The translations under genes were made by a program, and so were the position numbers. The notes beneath the pieces were generated by a model, which made no database searches, was not told where the DNA came from, and worked only from the letters and a program-made list of their open reading frames with translations. A stretch of DNA of 64,000 bases from Bacteroidetes bacterium UBA3022 (GTDB lineage Bacteria; Bacteroidota; Bacteroidia; Chitinophagales; BACL12): the NCBI GenBank assembly GCA_002346225.1, contig DDYY01000068.1, positions 45,763 through 109,762 on the forward strand. The letters run 5' to 3'. Numbering within the stretch: position 1 is the first letter of the stretch; every line of letters starts with the position of its first letter. This document shows positions 26,258-34,708 of this stretch, piece by piece.

Positions 26258-27346
26258 TTATAGGGACGCATACAGCGTATTCCATTGTCCGGCCAGCAAA
26301 CTTCGGTCAAAACGCTGCACCTCGGTGCGTGCTCTTTCGATGAATTCCTTTTTCCAATCAGAATTGGCTGTTATGGTGCGGTAGGCATCCATGGCGGCAT
26401 CCACATCATCAGGAGCACAATATAAAGCGGCGGTTCCCCCTGCTTCAGGTATAGAAGAGGTGGAAGAAGCAATCACCGGGCAATCGCACAAGAGCGCTTC
26501 TGCCACTGGCATTCCGAAACCCTCATACAAGGAAGGGTAGAATAATAATGTTGCGTGGTTGTAGAGGTATTTCATTTGCAACTCGGTGCAAGATTCAAGA
26601 AAAATAAAATACTTATTCAGATTTTTTCTATTAATCAAGCCTTTCATTTCATCGCCGTATTTCCCCTTTCCTCCTGTTACTACAAAGGGAATACGCTCTC
26701 CTTTTGGCAGTGCTTCTATCATGCTGATGGCGAGCTCCAGATTTTTTCTTTCATTGCCCAAACCGGCAAAAAGCAAAAACTGTGCGGGCAGATTTATCGC
26801 AGGTGATTCCACTTCTGCATCTTCGTAAAAAATATCCTGAAGTATAGGATAAATGACTTGTATGCTGTCCTTCTCTACCCCGTACAAGGCTGCCAGATCA
26901 TGGGCGGTAGCTGCACTGCTGGCAACAATTATATCGGCCTGCTGTACTGCCTGCCTGGTTTTATAATTATAAATGGTTCGGTCTATTGCTGTGTAAGCAT
27001 GCGGGTAATGTCGAAAGATTACATCGTGAATGGTAACTACGCTTTTTATCCCGCTGCCTTTTAAAGTAAAGGGTAACTCATTACTCAATCCGTGAAATAC
27101 TTGTACCTGCTCTTTCATCAGTTGCCTGATAATACCATACGACCTCCAGGTAAAACTCCACCCGGAGTCCGGTTGAATTATTCGGGCATGCGCTGGCTTG
27201 AAAGCTACATCGGATGCACCGGGTGTAAAAAGCAAATAGTCGTTCTCGGGATGGTAAGTACACAATGCCTGAATAACATTTCTGCTATAGTTACCCAAAC
27301 CCGTATAATTGTGAAAAGCACGCTTTGCATCAAAACCTATTCGCAT
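26258..27346 (-). CDS. Family 4 glycosyltransferase
   Basis: The start at the ATG at 27346 (MRIGFDAKRAFHNYTGLGNY) fits GT4 enzymes better than an upstream start at 27373. About 362 residues. Motifs: the N-terminal glycine loop TGLGNYSRNVI, SVVTIHDVIFRHYP, the inter-domain FLLFAGLGNERKNLELAI, and the donor site LLFYPSLYEGFGMPVAEALLCDCPVIAS (E-x7-E type). It resembles mannosyltransferases of the WbaZ/MtfB sort. The acceptor is unknown. It follows the arsC-like gene on the same strand with a 43-base gap. Confidence 0.87.
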   Translation of the reverse strand: MRIGFDAKRAFHNYTGLGNYSRNVIQALCTYHPENDYLLFTPGASDVAFKPAHARIIQPDSGWSFTWRSYGIIRQLMKEQVQVFHGLSNELPFTLKGSGIKSVVTIHDVIFRHYPHAYTAIDRTIYNYKTRQAVQQADIIVASSAATAHDLAALYGVEKDSIQVIYPILQDIFYEDAEVESPAINLPAQFLLFAGLGNERKNLELAISMIEALPKGERIPFVVTGGKGKYGDEMKGLINRKNLNKYFIFLESCTELQMKYLYNHATLLFYPSLYEGFGMPVAEALLCDCPVIASSTSSIPEAGGTAALYCAPDDVDAAMDAYRTITANSDWKKEFIERARTEVQRFDRSLLAGQWNTLYASL

Positions 27347-27389
27347 TGTGCTAAGATAATCTGTGAGAAACAAAAAATAGCAGGGGCGA

Positions 27390-27785
27390 TTATTTGCGAT
27401 TTTGCAAAGCCGCAGCGACGGCAGCAGTGGTCTTAGCGGCGTTCCCTATATACAGCGTATCGTCTATGATAAATACCGGTCGCTTCAGGAAAGTATATTC
27501 CTCTAAAATATAATTTCTGTAATCCGATTCGCTTAAGGTCATTTTATTCAATCCCATTGACCGGTACTTCATTGCAATCTTGCTAAATAGCGATTCGTAA
27601 GGAGGTATTTTAGGATTTTGCAGCGCTGCTAAGCGTGCCATTTCATCCAATTGCGCCGCTGTTATTTTTTCAGATTTGATGTCCTGCAATTCAAAGGGAT
27701 ATGCTGCCACATCCACTTCTTTCATAATGCGTGCACAGGTATCACATGAGGAGAGATAATATACTTTTAGGCGGGGATTTTTCAT
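27390..27785 (-). CDS. ArsC/Spx-family thioredoxin-fold protein
   Basis: 131 residues. The N-terminal YYLSSCDTCARIMKEV has the C-x-x-C version of the ArsC/Spx/YffB active site. The ArsC-like domain continues with ELQDIKSEKITAAQLDEMARL and ends with TFLKRPVFIIDDTLYIGN, the cis-Pro/strand region of the family. It could be a glutaredoxin-linked arsenate reductase-like enzyme or a redox regulator. It lacks an RNA-polymerase-binding Spx context. Family is clear, function is not. Confidence 0.82.
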   Translation of the reverse strand: MKNPRLKVYYLSSCDTCARIMKEVDVAAYPFELQDIKSEKITAAQLDEMARLAALQNPKIPPYESLFSKIAMKYRSMGLNKMTLSESDYRNYILEEYTFLKRPVFIIDDTLYIGNAAKTTAAVAAALQNRK

Positions 27786-27803
27786 ACAGACTGAACAAGA
27801 ACA

Positions 27804-29015
27804 CTATCGTGCTATATCAAAAACAAAGGTAGAACCCTTGCCTTCTGTAGAGTTTACACTTATAACTCCGTTATGATTTTCTACAATTTTCTTGCAGATG
27901 GAAAGACCTAATCCGGAGCCTTTGTATTCACTGGTGGAATGCAACCTGGTGAAAAACTGGAATATCTTATCCCTGAAATCATTGTTGATGCCAATACCAT
28001 TGTCGGAAATACTAAACTCCCAGCTTTGATCTTTTTCATTTACATCGATAGTGACCATAGGAGTACCATCGCCTTTAAACTTAATGGCATTATTGATGAG
28101 GTTCTGGAATAGACTCACCAACTGTTTCTCGTGTCCTTCCAGTACCGGCATGTCTTCGTAGAGAATGATCGCATCATTTTCTTCTGCGGCCATCTTGATA
28201 TTTTCCAGCGCCTCTTCCAGCATCTTGTTGCCATCCACTACCATCTTAGGACCATTCTGATGATCCAGCTTGGTGTACTCCAACAGGTCTTTCACCAAAC
28301 GATGCATCCGCTCCGATGCGTCTTTGGCAAAACCGAGGTATTCCCTTCCTTCTTCATTGAGGTCGTTGCCGTAGTTGCGCTTGAATAGTCCGACATAATT
28401 AGAAATAGTTCTCAAGGGTTCCTGTAAATCATGCGAAGCCCGATAGGCAAATTGACGAAGCTCCTCATTGGCTTGCTGCAATTGCTCCAGCTGCTCCTTC
28501 AAATCGCTATTGCTGTAGGTCGCTGCCGCTTCCTGCACGGTATTCCCAGCCATGCTGATTTCGTCCCATTTGTTTTGTACAATCTTGCAAAACACATCCT
28601 GCGCCTCTGCCAGTGCCGAACCTTGCTTGCGACCATTCTTACTGTAAGCATAGCAAACCCATTCATTCGACATGATCTCACCGCACAGATATTCACCTTT
28701 GGTAAATGGATCATCGAGGATGAGGGAAGAAGGATGCTTATCAGAAACCTGCCATTCAGCTAATGATTTGGCAGCGGGTCCTGCAAGTGTAAGTGTATCC
28801 GGAATACTGCGACTTCCCCAAATTTCAATCTCACTGAAATGATGAATGCGGGTATATCTGTTGCCTAATCCCCTGCGCTTGTAGATAGCAACAAAATCAA
28901 ATTTAAATGCCTGCACCAGGCCATGAGAAATTTGCTGCATCAGCTCATCTCGTGAAGACGTCTGAAGCACTTTTGACAATGCTAAAGTGAATGGGTCGGT
29001 CGGTTGTTGTTTCAC
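27804..29015 (-). CDS. Sensor histidine kinase with GAF-like N-terminal region, soluble
   Basis: 403 residues starting with GTG. No membrane helix. Residues 1-155 look like a GAF-type sensor (QISHGLVQAFKFDFVAIYKR and VFCKIVQNKWDEI). A coiled coil (LKEQLEQLQQANEELRQF) leads into the HisKA domain with His195 in YRASHDLQEPLRTISNY. The HATPase domain has LFQNLINNAIKFKG (N box), SISDNGIGINNDF (G1), IFQFFTRLH and GSGLGLSICKKIVENHNG (G2). The architecture resembles bacteriophytochrome-type kinases without the PAS/PHY parts. No response regulator gene is adjacent. Confidence 0.88.
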   Translation of the reverse strand: MKQQPTDPFTLALSKVLQTSSRDELMQQISHGLVQAFKFDFVAIYKRRGLGNRYTRIHHFSEIEIWGSRSIPDTLTLAGPAAKSLAEWQVSDKHPSSLILDDPFTKGEYLCGEIMSNEWVCYAYSKNGRKQGSALAEAQDVFCKIVQNKWDEISMAGNTVQEAAATYSNSDLKEQLEQLQQANEELRQFAYRASHDLQEPLRTISNYVGLFKRNYGNDLNEEGREYLGFAKDASERMHRLVKDLLEYTKLDHQNGPKMVVDGNKMLEEALENIKMAAEENDAIILYEDMPVLEGHEKQLVSLFQNLINNAIKFKGDGTPMVTIDVNEKDQSWEFSISDNGIGINNDFRDKIFQFFTRLHSTSEYKGSGLGLSICKKIVENHNGVISVNSTEGKGSTFVFDIAR

Positions 29016-29073
29016 AAGCGCTGTATTGTGCCTTAAAAGTAATTAATTATTGTTCGATTAAAAAAATAAGCGC

Positions 29074-29736
29074 CTAATAGCGCACCATTACCTCAGAGAG
29101 CGGTTTTCGCTCCAACTTGGGTACCATGGTCCCCTCCATGGGCTTTCCTACAGGTAGCAAAAGAAATGGCTTTTCATTGTCCGGTCTTTGTAGGATCTCT
29201 TTCAAAAAGTTCATAGGACTGGGTGTATGTGTCAGGGTAACCAATCCCGCATTATGAATGGCCGCAATTAATAAACCGGTAGCCAGCCCTACCGATTCCG
29301 AAACGTAATAGTTATTGGCCTTGCGGTCTTCCAGGTATTCATAGTTGCGTTTGAATACTACTATCAATGCAGGAGCAATTTCGAGGAAGGGTTTGTGCCA
29401 GTCCGTACCGAGGGGTGCCAGATCATCGAGCCAGTCCTGTGGCATACGCTGTTCATAGCTGATTTTTTCTTCCTTCTCAGCTGCGATTCTAATTGCTTTC
29501 TTTATTTCCGGATCTTTCACCACACAAAACGTCCATGGCTGCTTATGTGCGCCCGAGGGTGCGGTCGATGCCGTTCTGATAATATTATCAATCACCTCAT
29601 CTGCTATGGGTGCATCTGAAAACTCACGCACTGAGCGTCGTTTGTCCATCTTATTAAAAAATGTAAGACTACGGTCAATCATTTCCCGGTCACTCAATCT
29701 GGTGCGTTGATAAGGGATAAATCCTTCCTTCGACAT
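29074..29736 (-). CDS. Nitroreductase family protein
   Basis: The start is set at the ATG at 29736 (MSKEGFIPYQRTRLSDREM), giving 220 residues. FMN-dependent nitroreductase features are KRRSVREFSDAPIADEVIDNII, TAPSGAHKQPWTFCVV and the late GLLIAAIHNAGLVTLTHTPSPM. The pattern is closest to iodotyrosine-deiodinase/BluB-like nitroreductases, with a long central lid segment (YEQRMPQDWLDDLAPLGTDW). The substrate is unknown. Divergent from the IMPACT gene, with only 20 bases between starts. Confidence 0.85.
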   Translation of the reverse strand: MSKEGFIPYQRTRLSDREMIDRSLTFFNKMDKRRSVREFSDAPIADEVIDNIIRTASTAPSGAHKQPWTFCVVKDPEIKKAIRIAAEKEEKISYEQRMPQDWLDDLAPLGTDWHKPFLEIAPALIVVFKRNYEYLEDRKANNYYVSESVGLATGLLIAAIHNAGLVTLTHTPSPMNFLKEILQRPDNEKPFLLLPVGKPMEGTMVPKLERKPLSEVMVRY

Positions 29737-29741
29737 CCTGT

Positions 29742-29749
29742 TAACTTTG
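29742..29749 (+). promoter_or_regulatory. -7 element TAACTTTG abutting a GTG start
   Basis: Exact TAnnTTTG match seven bases before the GTG at 29757, which predicts a leaderless transcript. Confidence 0.5.
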
Positions 29750-29756
29750 TTCCAAG

Positions 29757-30389
29757 GTGAAGATACAAGAAGCACTGCAAACCATACTATCTGAAACGTC
29801 GGGAGTTTATGCTGAAAAGGGCAGTAAGTTCCTGTCATTTGCCGTGCCCGTCACTGAAGAACAAGCTGTAAAAACCAGAAGAGAGCAACTCAGAAAGGAA
29901 CACTATAAGGCGGTGCATGTGGTAGTGGCTTATCGCCTTGGAGAGGCTGCTGCAATGGAATACAGCTCTGATGACGGTGAGCCTTCAGGCAGTGCTGGCA
30001 GACCGGTATTGAACGAATTAAAGAGCAGGCAACTGACCAACGTAGCTGTCTTCATAGTTCGGTATTATGGAGGTAAAAAGCTCGGTGTCGCGGGACTGAT
30101 CAATGCATACAAATCAGCCTGCATAGCAGCGCTGGATATTGCAGAAACCCGACCACTGGAGGTGCGGCTGAACTTCAGAATTATTTGTCCTGCTGCAGAA
30201 CAACACGTGGTGGTAAAATGGATTGCAGATGTGAAAGCTATAGTGGAAAATACTTCCTATGGAAATACCTGCGAATTTTTATTATCTATTGACCGGAGTG
30301 AACTGAATGCTTTAGAACAGCTAAAAAGAAACTGGCAGATTGAAGTAGAATCCGTAGAAGAAAAATCTAATGAAGGGGACGAAAACTGA
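29757..30389 (+). CDS. YigZ/IMPACT family protein
   Basis: 210 residues from a GTG start placed right after the -7 element. IMPACT N-terminal domain: GVYAEKGSKFLSFAVPV, HYKAVHVVVAYRLGE, SSDDGEPSGSAGRPVLNEL, VAVFIVRYYGGKKLGVAGLINAY. A ferredoxin-like DUF1949-type C-terminal domain follows. Proteins of this family are widespread and may bind nucleic acid or translation components; the precise role is not settled. The end overlaps the convergent universal stress protein by 23 bases. Confidence 0.9.
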   Translation: MKIQEALQTILSETSGVYAEKGSKFLSFAVPVTEEQAVKTRREQLRKEHYKAVHVVVAYRLGEAAAMEYSSDDGEPSGSAGRPVLNELKSRQLTNVAVFIVRYYGGKKLGVAGLINAYKSACIAALDIAETRPLEVRLNFRIICPAAEQHVVVKWIADVKAIVENTSYGNTCEFLLSIDRSELNALEQLKRNWQIEVESVEEKSNEGDEN

Positions 30390-31200
30390 TGACAGGTATG
30401 GGCGATGTAGCCACTACTTTATTCGTTCTATCACCGAGTAGCATGGAAGTAATGATCGACTTGTGTTCGGCCATAACCACCAATGCATCCGCCTTGATCT
30501 CTGTGGCATAAGCTACTACAGAATGACTTACAAGGTCATGCCTGATTATCTCTGTTGAACAACGCAGGCCCGCAGCTTTGAAATATTGTGCAGAAGCTTC
30601 TAGGCGCTCCAGCAACTCTTTCTTGCTAAAAGTGAGTTCTTCCAGGAATTCGGAAACGGCGAGCAGATGTATATGGCAATGGAACTCCTGGGCAAACCGT
30701 AAAATACGCTCCACTTTTTCATTGGTATGCCGCGACAAATCGATAGGCAACAACAGGTTTTTGAACTGGATGGGATGTTTACTGTCCCTGCAGGTCATTA
30801 CGGGAAAGGATGCCTCTCTTACAATTCTCCCTGTATTGGCTCCTAATGCCGAATGACTGCTTCCTGATGTTCCGATGCAACATACTTCAATGGTGGCGGT
30901 AGTATTGTAATGGAGAATTTCATCTGCGGCACTTTTTTCGGTGATTACCAGCCGCTCCGTAATCCTGAATGCACCACCAGATCTGTTCTTAAAGGCCTTC
31001 AGTTGTTGCTCTAAGTCTGTAATTCGGTTGCGGTAGGCAGCCACGTCTTCAACTTTACTGCGCAACTCCTTTTTTTCTGCAATATGCAAGAGATGGATTT
31101 GGGCATCTGTGCGGTTGGCATAGTATACCGCATACTCCAAAGCAGCAAAGGATTCCCTGGTAAAATCTGTTGGAACAAGTACAAGTTTAGACCTATCCAT
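30367..31200 (-). CDS. Universal stress protein with two UspA domains
   Basis: The start is at the ATG at 31200 (MDRSKLVLVPTDFTRESFAALEYAV), giving 277 residues. Two tandem UspA folds. The first covers residues 1 to about 145 (LHIAEK, then CCIGTSGSSHSALGANTGRIVREA, a G-x-x-G nucleotide-type loop). The second starts at KNLLLPIDLSRHTNEKVERIL and ends LVVMAEHKSIITSMLLGDRTNKVV. Tandem Usps of this length are typical of Bacteroidota. Role in stress survival is inferred. A second such gene lies at 40384. Confidence 0.88.
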   Translation of the reverse strand: MDRSKLVLVPTDFTRESFAALEYAVYYANRTDAQIHLLHIAEKKELRSKVEDVAAYRNRITDLEQQLKAFKNRSGGAFRITERLVITEKSAADEILHYNTTATIEVCCIGTSGSSHSALGANTGRIVREASFPVMTCRDSKHPIQFKNLLLPIDLSRHTNEKVERILRFAQEFHCHIHLLAVSEFLEELTFSKKELLERLEASAQYFKAAGLRCSTEIIRHDLVSHSVVAYATEIKADALVVMAEHKSIITSMLLGDRTNKVVATSPIPVISFRPLH

Positions 31201-31222
31201 ATCGGTGCTCAAAGTTAGTGTG

Positions 31223-31230
31223 TAACTTTG
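31223..31230 (+). promoter_or_regulatory. -7 element TAACTTTG abutting an ATG start
   Basis: Exact TAnnTTTG match with five bases between it and the ATG at 31236, which predicts a leaderless transcript. It excludes the in-frame start at 31218. Confidence 0.5.
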
Positions 31231-31235
31231 ACAGC

Positions 31236-32114
31236 ATGATGGAAAAACGAAAGGCAAGTGAACTGATTCTCAATGCTAATGGATCTGTCTACCACCTGAA
31301 TCTGCACCCTGAGGATATCGCAGAAACCATCATTACTGTTGGCGATCCTTCCAGGGTAGAAATGGTAAGCCGCTATTTCGATGCACTGGAATTCAAAGGA
31401 AATAAAAGGGAATTTATCACGCACACCGGACGCATAGGCCGGAAGCGGCTCACTGTCATTTCAAGCGGAATCGGGCCGGACAATATTGATATTGTACTCA
31501 ATGAACTGGATATTCTCGCCAATATCGATTTACAGTCAGGCTTGCCCAAAGAACAACATACAGCACTGCAAATCATCCGACTAGGAACCTCTGGTGCGCT
31601 GCATGCCGACATTCCGGTAGACACCTTGCTACTCTCCGAAGGGGCCTTCGGACTGGATAATTTATTACACTTTTATAAATATGAACCCGACCAACTGGCA
31701 ACTACAATGCAGCAGGCATTATTGGATCATTGTCAATTCCCCGCTGTATTGCAGCCCTATTATTTTTCCGCAGATCAGAAGCTGGTAAGGCAACTAGGTG
31801 ACGGCTTCATGCATGGAATAACACTAACCGCTCCGGGATTCTACGGACCTCAAGGCCGACAAGTCCACGCCCCTGTTCGCATTCCGGGATTACTGGATAC
31901 CGTGAGTGCTTTTAGAATAAAGGATAAACGAATAACAAATATTGAAATGGAAAGCGCTGCCATATTCGGTTTATCCAGTATCCTGGCACATTCGGCCGTT
32001 TCATTGAATGCCATTCTCGCCAACAGGGCAACAGGCCAGTTTAGCACCGATTCGCATCAGGCAGTGGATCACCTGATTCGCTCTGCGTTGGAAATAATAG
32101 CAACCTGGGCTTAA
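31236..32114 (+). CDS. Nucleoside phosphorylase (uridine phosphorylase-like)
   Basis: 292 residues from the ATG at 31236. PNP/UDP family signatures are ITVGDPSRVEMVSRYFD (phosphate-binding G-D-P-x-R), VISSGIGPDNIDIVLNEL, IIRLGTSGALHADIPVDTLLL, and the ribose/base site NIEMESAAIFGLSSIL (E-M-E). It splits a nucleoside with phosphate; uridine or a related nucleoside is likely. Its stop overlaps the convergent mqnA stop by 4 bases. A link to futalosine breakdown is possible from position, but the sequence is not MqnB-like. Confidence 0.88.
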   Translation: MMEKRKASELILNANGSVYHLNLHPEDIAETIITVGDPSRVEMVSRYFDALEFKGNKREFITHTGRIGRKRLTVISSGIGPDNIDIVLNELDILANIDLQSGLPKEQHTALQIIRLGTSGALHADIPVDTLLLSEGAFGLDNLLHFYKYEPDQLATTMQQALLDHCQFPAVLQPYYFSADQKLVRQLGDGFMHGITLTAPGFYGPQGRQVHAPVRIPGLLDTVSAFRIKDKRITNIEMESAAIFGLSSILAHSAVSLNAILANRATGQFSTDSHQAVDHLIRSALEIIATWA

Positions 32115-32926
32115 TACTGCAGGGCAGGAAGTAGCCTGGCTTTTTGCAGGTAAAGCGACAATCCTTCCCGCTTGGAGTTATCGAGTTGATAACTGATATG
32201 TCGGGTGTAGTACTCCATGAGCACATCGGCTGTGATTCCGGTTGTGCGCAGGCTTTCCACCACTTCATCCAGATGACTGAGACCGTAGGCAAACGCTGCA
32301 TTGAGTTGTTCCTTCCATTCATCAGAGATGGGCTTCCTCGTTATCCAGGCAGCAAATACAAAAGGCTTCCCGGTAAATCGAATCCATTCCTCTGCCAGAT
32401 CATACACGACAGGAAACCTGTCCTGCCAGTGGAAAGTTTTATCACCAATAACCAGAGCAGCTTCTCCCGATTGTAAAAGCTCCGGTTGAACATCTGAAGA
32501 CACCCATTCCACCTCCTTTTTCCAAAATTCATGAAATAGAATTCTCAGGAGCTGCACCGAAGTAAGGGAATGTCGGTCAAGGTAAACTTTTTGAATAGAT
32601 TCAAGGGGAACCGTAGCATACAGGTTCACTGTTTTCACTGCTGCAGTGGCACCTATACAATAGTCGGTAATCACCTCTGCATCAGACAATTGATTTAGCA
32701 TAATTACAGGAGCCAGAGCGATATCCACTTCATTTTTCAACAATCGAGCACCTCCTGCAGATGGCACATCCAGCAGTAACTGGGCCTTGTGCTGCAGCCC
32801 GAGGTGTTCCATTCCATAAAGAAAAGGCCGGGTGTTCCAATAGGATACCAGCGATATGACGACAGACTTAGTCAAGGTGCGATAAATCGTTGAATCGTGA
32901 GATGGAATACTCACCTGCATTTCCAC
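32111..32926 (-). CDS. mqnA: Chorismate dehydratase of the futalosine menaquinone pathway
   Basis: MqnA converts chorismate to 3-enolpyruvylbenzoate. It has a periplasmic-binding-protein fold, with ISLVSYWNTRPFLYGMEH near the N-terminus, DVPSAGGARLLKNEVDIALAPVIML, KTVNLYATVPLESIQKVYLDRHSLTS and LVIGDKTFHWQ. The ATG at 32926 gives 271 residues and overlaps the phosphatase gene by 59 bases. A TTG at 32875, overlapping its stop as TTGACTAA, would give 254 residues and a typical MqnA N-terminus and may be the true start. Last gene of the mqnE operon. Confidence 0.9.
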   Translation of the reverse strand: MEMQVSIPSHDSTIYRTLTKSVVISLVSYWNTRPFLYGMEHLGLQHKAQLLLDVPSAGGARLLKNEVDIALAPVIMLNQLSDAEVITDYCIGATAAVKTVNLYATVPLESIQKVYLDRHSLTSVQLLRILFHEFWKKEVEWVSSDVQPELLQSGEAALVIGDKTFHWQDRFPVVYDLAEEWIRFTGKPFVFAAWITRKPISDEWKEQLNAAFAYGLSHLDEVVESLRTTGITADVLMEYYTRHISYQLDNSKREGLSLYLQKARLLPALQY

Positions 32927-33470
32927 TTAATACATAAAGCCCCAGATTGTGGTGAGGAAAATTTCCCATATTGTTGAGCGGCTGTCCGAGCATGGTGCAG
33001 AGCAAAATACGCATGGACCTACCGTGGGAGCATATGAGAATTTTTTCTCTTCCTGATTGTTCCATCAAAGACAGGAAATCACGCTGTCGCAGCTGTACCT
33101 CCTCCGGACTTTCCCCTCCCGTAATGCGGGCGCTGATATCTCCGGCCTCCCATTTTTTCAGCAAGTCGCGAAAATCATTGTACGAGGCGGCATCACTCTT
33201 CTGTCCTTCATGGATACCCCAGCTTATTTCGTCCAGACCGGCATGCTGCTGGTAAGGAATGCCGTCATTTATAAAAGCAGCAACGGATTGATAGGTGCGC
33301 TTAAGAGTAGAAATATATATCTGGTCGAACCCGGCATGCTTATGGGTATTGTAGAACCCGGCAGCCTGAGCCAGACCGGTTGCATTCAGTGAACTATTAA
33401 CCCCTTTCCCCTGCACTATCCGCTGGCGATTAAAATATGTTTCGCCATGACGCACTACCCAAATTTCCAT
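32868..33470 (-). CDS. Histidine phosphatase family protein
   Basis: 200 residues. The branch-1 histidine phosphatase motif is WVVRHGETYFNRQRIVQGKG. The second catalytic His is in ILICSHGRSMRILLCTML, and GIHEGQKSDAA carries the acidic region. Substrates of this family range from phosphoglycerate to alpha-ribazole phosphate and nucleotides and cannot be told here. It sits between mqnE (3-base gap) and mqnA (overlap), so an involvement in removing a phosphate in or near menaquinone synthesis is conceivable but unproven. Confidence 0.87.
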   Translation of the reverse strand: MEIWVVRHGETYFNRQRIVQGKGVNSSLNATGLAQAAGFYNTHKHAGFDQIYISTLKRTYQSVAAFINDGIPYQQHAGLDEISWGIHEGQKSDAASYNDFRDLLKKWEAGDISARITGGESPEEVQLRQRDFLSLMEQSGREKILICSHGRSMRILLCTMLGQPLNNMGNFPHHNLGLYVLSGNAGEYSISRFNDLSHLD

Positions 33471-33473
33471 TGC

Positions 33474-34664
33474 TTATTGCTGAGGGATTACCGGCAACCC
33501 GACCATTGGCTGTATTTCCGCTTCTTTAAATTCGTGATTGCTGTAATCGAAGATAGTATTGTAAAGCGTGTCCCGCTCCACAGGTCTTTTGCCAACATTG
33601 CGAATCAATTCTACTAATTCCTGGGTGGTCATAGTGGGAGATTGTTCTTCCGCACCGGCCATGGAATAAATTTTGGTTGAATCATCGATGGTTCCATCTA
33701 TGTCATTCACCCCATAATTAAGCGATAACTGAGCCAGCTGTCTGCCTATCATGGGCCAGTAAGCTTTTATATGCGGGAAGTTATCGAGGTAAATTCTGGA
33801 TACCGCATAATTCTTCAAATCTTCTACCACCGATACCTCGGGAATATGACTCATTTCATTATTCTGATTCCGGAATTTCAATGGAATGAAAGTGTTGAAC
33901 CCTCCTGTAGTATCCTGCAGATTGCGCAAGCGCTCCATATGATCTATGCGATGCTCGTAGGTTTCAATGTGACCGTAAAGAATGGTCGCATTGCTGTGCA
34001 TCCCCAATTCATGAGCAGTCTTGTGAATTTCAAGCCAGGTGTCCGTATCGCATTTATCCTTACAGATTTCGGCCCTTACGGTAGCGTCGAAAATTTCCGC
34101 TCCTCCACCGGGCAAAGAATCCAGACCGGCCTCTTTCAGATAGGCCAGTCCATCACGGATGGACATCTTAGCCTTGCGAATCATGTACTCTAACTCAACG
34201 GCTGTATACCCTTTGATATGGAGGTGGGGAGAAGTGCGCTTGATATCGCGCAAGAGCTCTGCGAAGAACTCCAGGTTCATTTGGGGTAATACCCCTCCCA
34301 CTATATGAACTTCCGTTACCGGCTTTCCGTCATAGGAGCGCACGATATCCATCATTTGTGCATGCGTCATCACCCAGCCTTCTTCCTTCTGCTTGATTAA
34401 TCTGGAGTAAGAACAAAACTTACAGGTGAACACACAAAGGTTAGTGGGTTCTATATGAAAATTCCTGTTGAAATAGGTAATGTCACCATGCCGTTCGGTG
34501 CGAATATGATTCGCAAGGGAACCTAAAAAGCCCAAGCTTGCATGATTAAAAAGATACAAACCCTCATCGGGTGTGATGCGCTCCTTGCTAACCACCTTAC
34601 CGGCAATAGCCTTGAGTTTGCTATCGTTTCCGGCCAGTGTTTCCAATACAAGCATTTCTGTCAT
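33474..34664 (-). CDS. mqnE: Aminofutalosine synthase (radical SAM)
   Basis: About 396 residues from the ATG at 34664. Radical SAM cluster cysteines are in CVFTCKFCSYSR (C-x3-C-x2-C), preceded by NFHIEPTNL. MqnE-type features are HIVGGVLPQMNLEFFAELL, LPGGGAEIFDATVRAEICKDKC and HSNATILYGHIETYEHRI. MqnE joins 3-enolpyruvylbenzoate to SAM-derived adenosyl to make aminofutalosine. MqnC is related, but the LPGGGAEIF and K-C-D-T-D-WLEIH pattern favours MqnE. First gene of mqnE-phosphatase-mqnA. Confidence 0.9.
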   Translation of the reverse strand: MTEMLVLETLAGNDSKLKAIAGKVVSKERITPDEGLYLFNHASLGFLGSLANHIRTERHGDITYFNRNFHIEPTNLCVFTCKFCSYSRLIKQKEEGWVMTHAQMMDIVRSYDGKPVTEVHIVGGVLPQMNLEFFAELLRDIKRTSPHLHIKGYTAVELEYMIRKAKMSIRDGLAYLKEAGLDSLPGGGAEIFDATVRAEICKDKCDTDTWLEIHKTAHELGMHSNATILYGHIETYEHRIDHMERLRNLQDTTGGFNTFIPLKFRNQNNEMSHIPEVSVVEDLKNYAVSRIYLDNFPHIKAYWPMIGRQLAQLSLNYGVNDIDGTIDDSTKIYSMAGAEEQSPTMTTQELVELIRNVGKRPVERDTLYNTIFDYSNHEFKEAEIQPMVGLPVIPQQ

Positions 34665-34708
34665 GAGCAATTTCTTATGCCTTTAGAACAACTTAAAGCA
34701 GTAAGGGT

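Noticed and set aside
31236..32114. Futalosine hydrolase (MqnB) identity for the nucleoside phosphorylase
   Set aside because: Length and motifs (G-D-P-x-R, E-M-E) fit uridine phosphorylase-like enzymes rather than MqnB; proximity to mqnA is only convergent.
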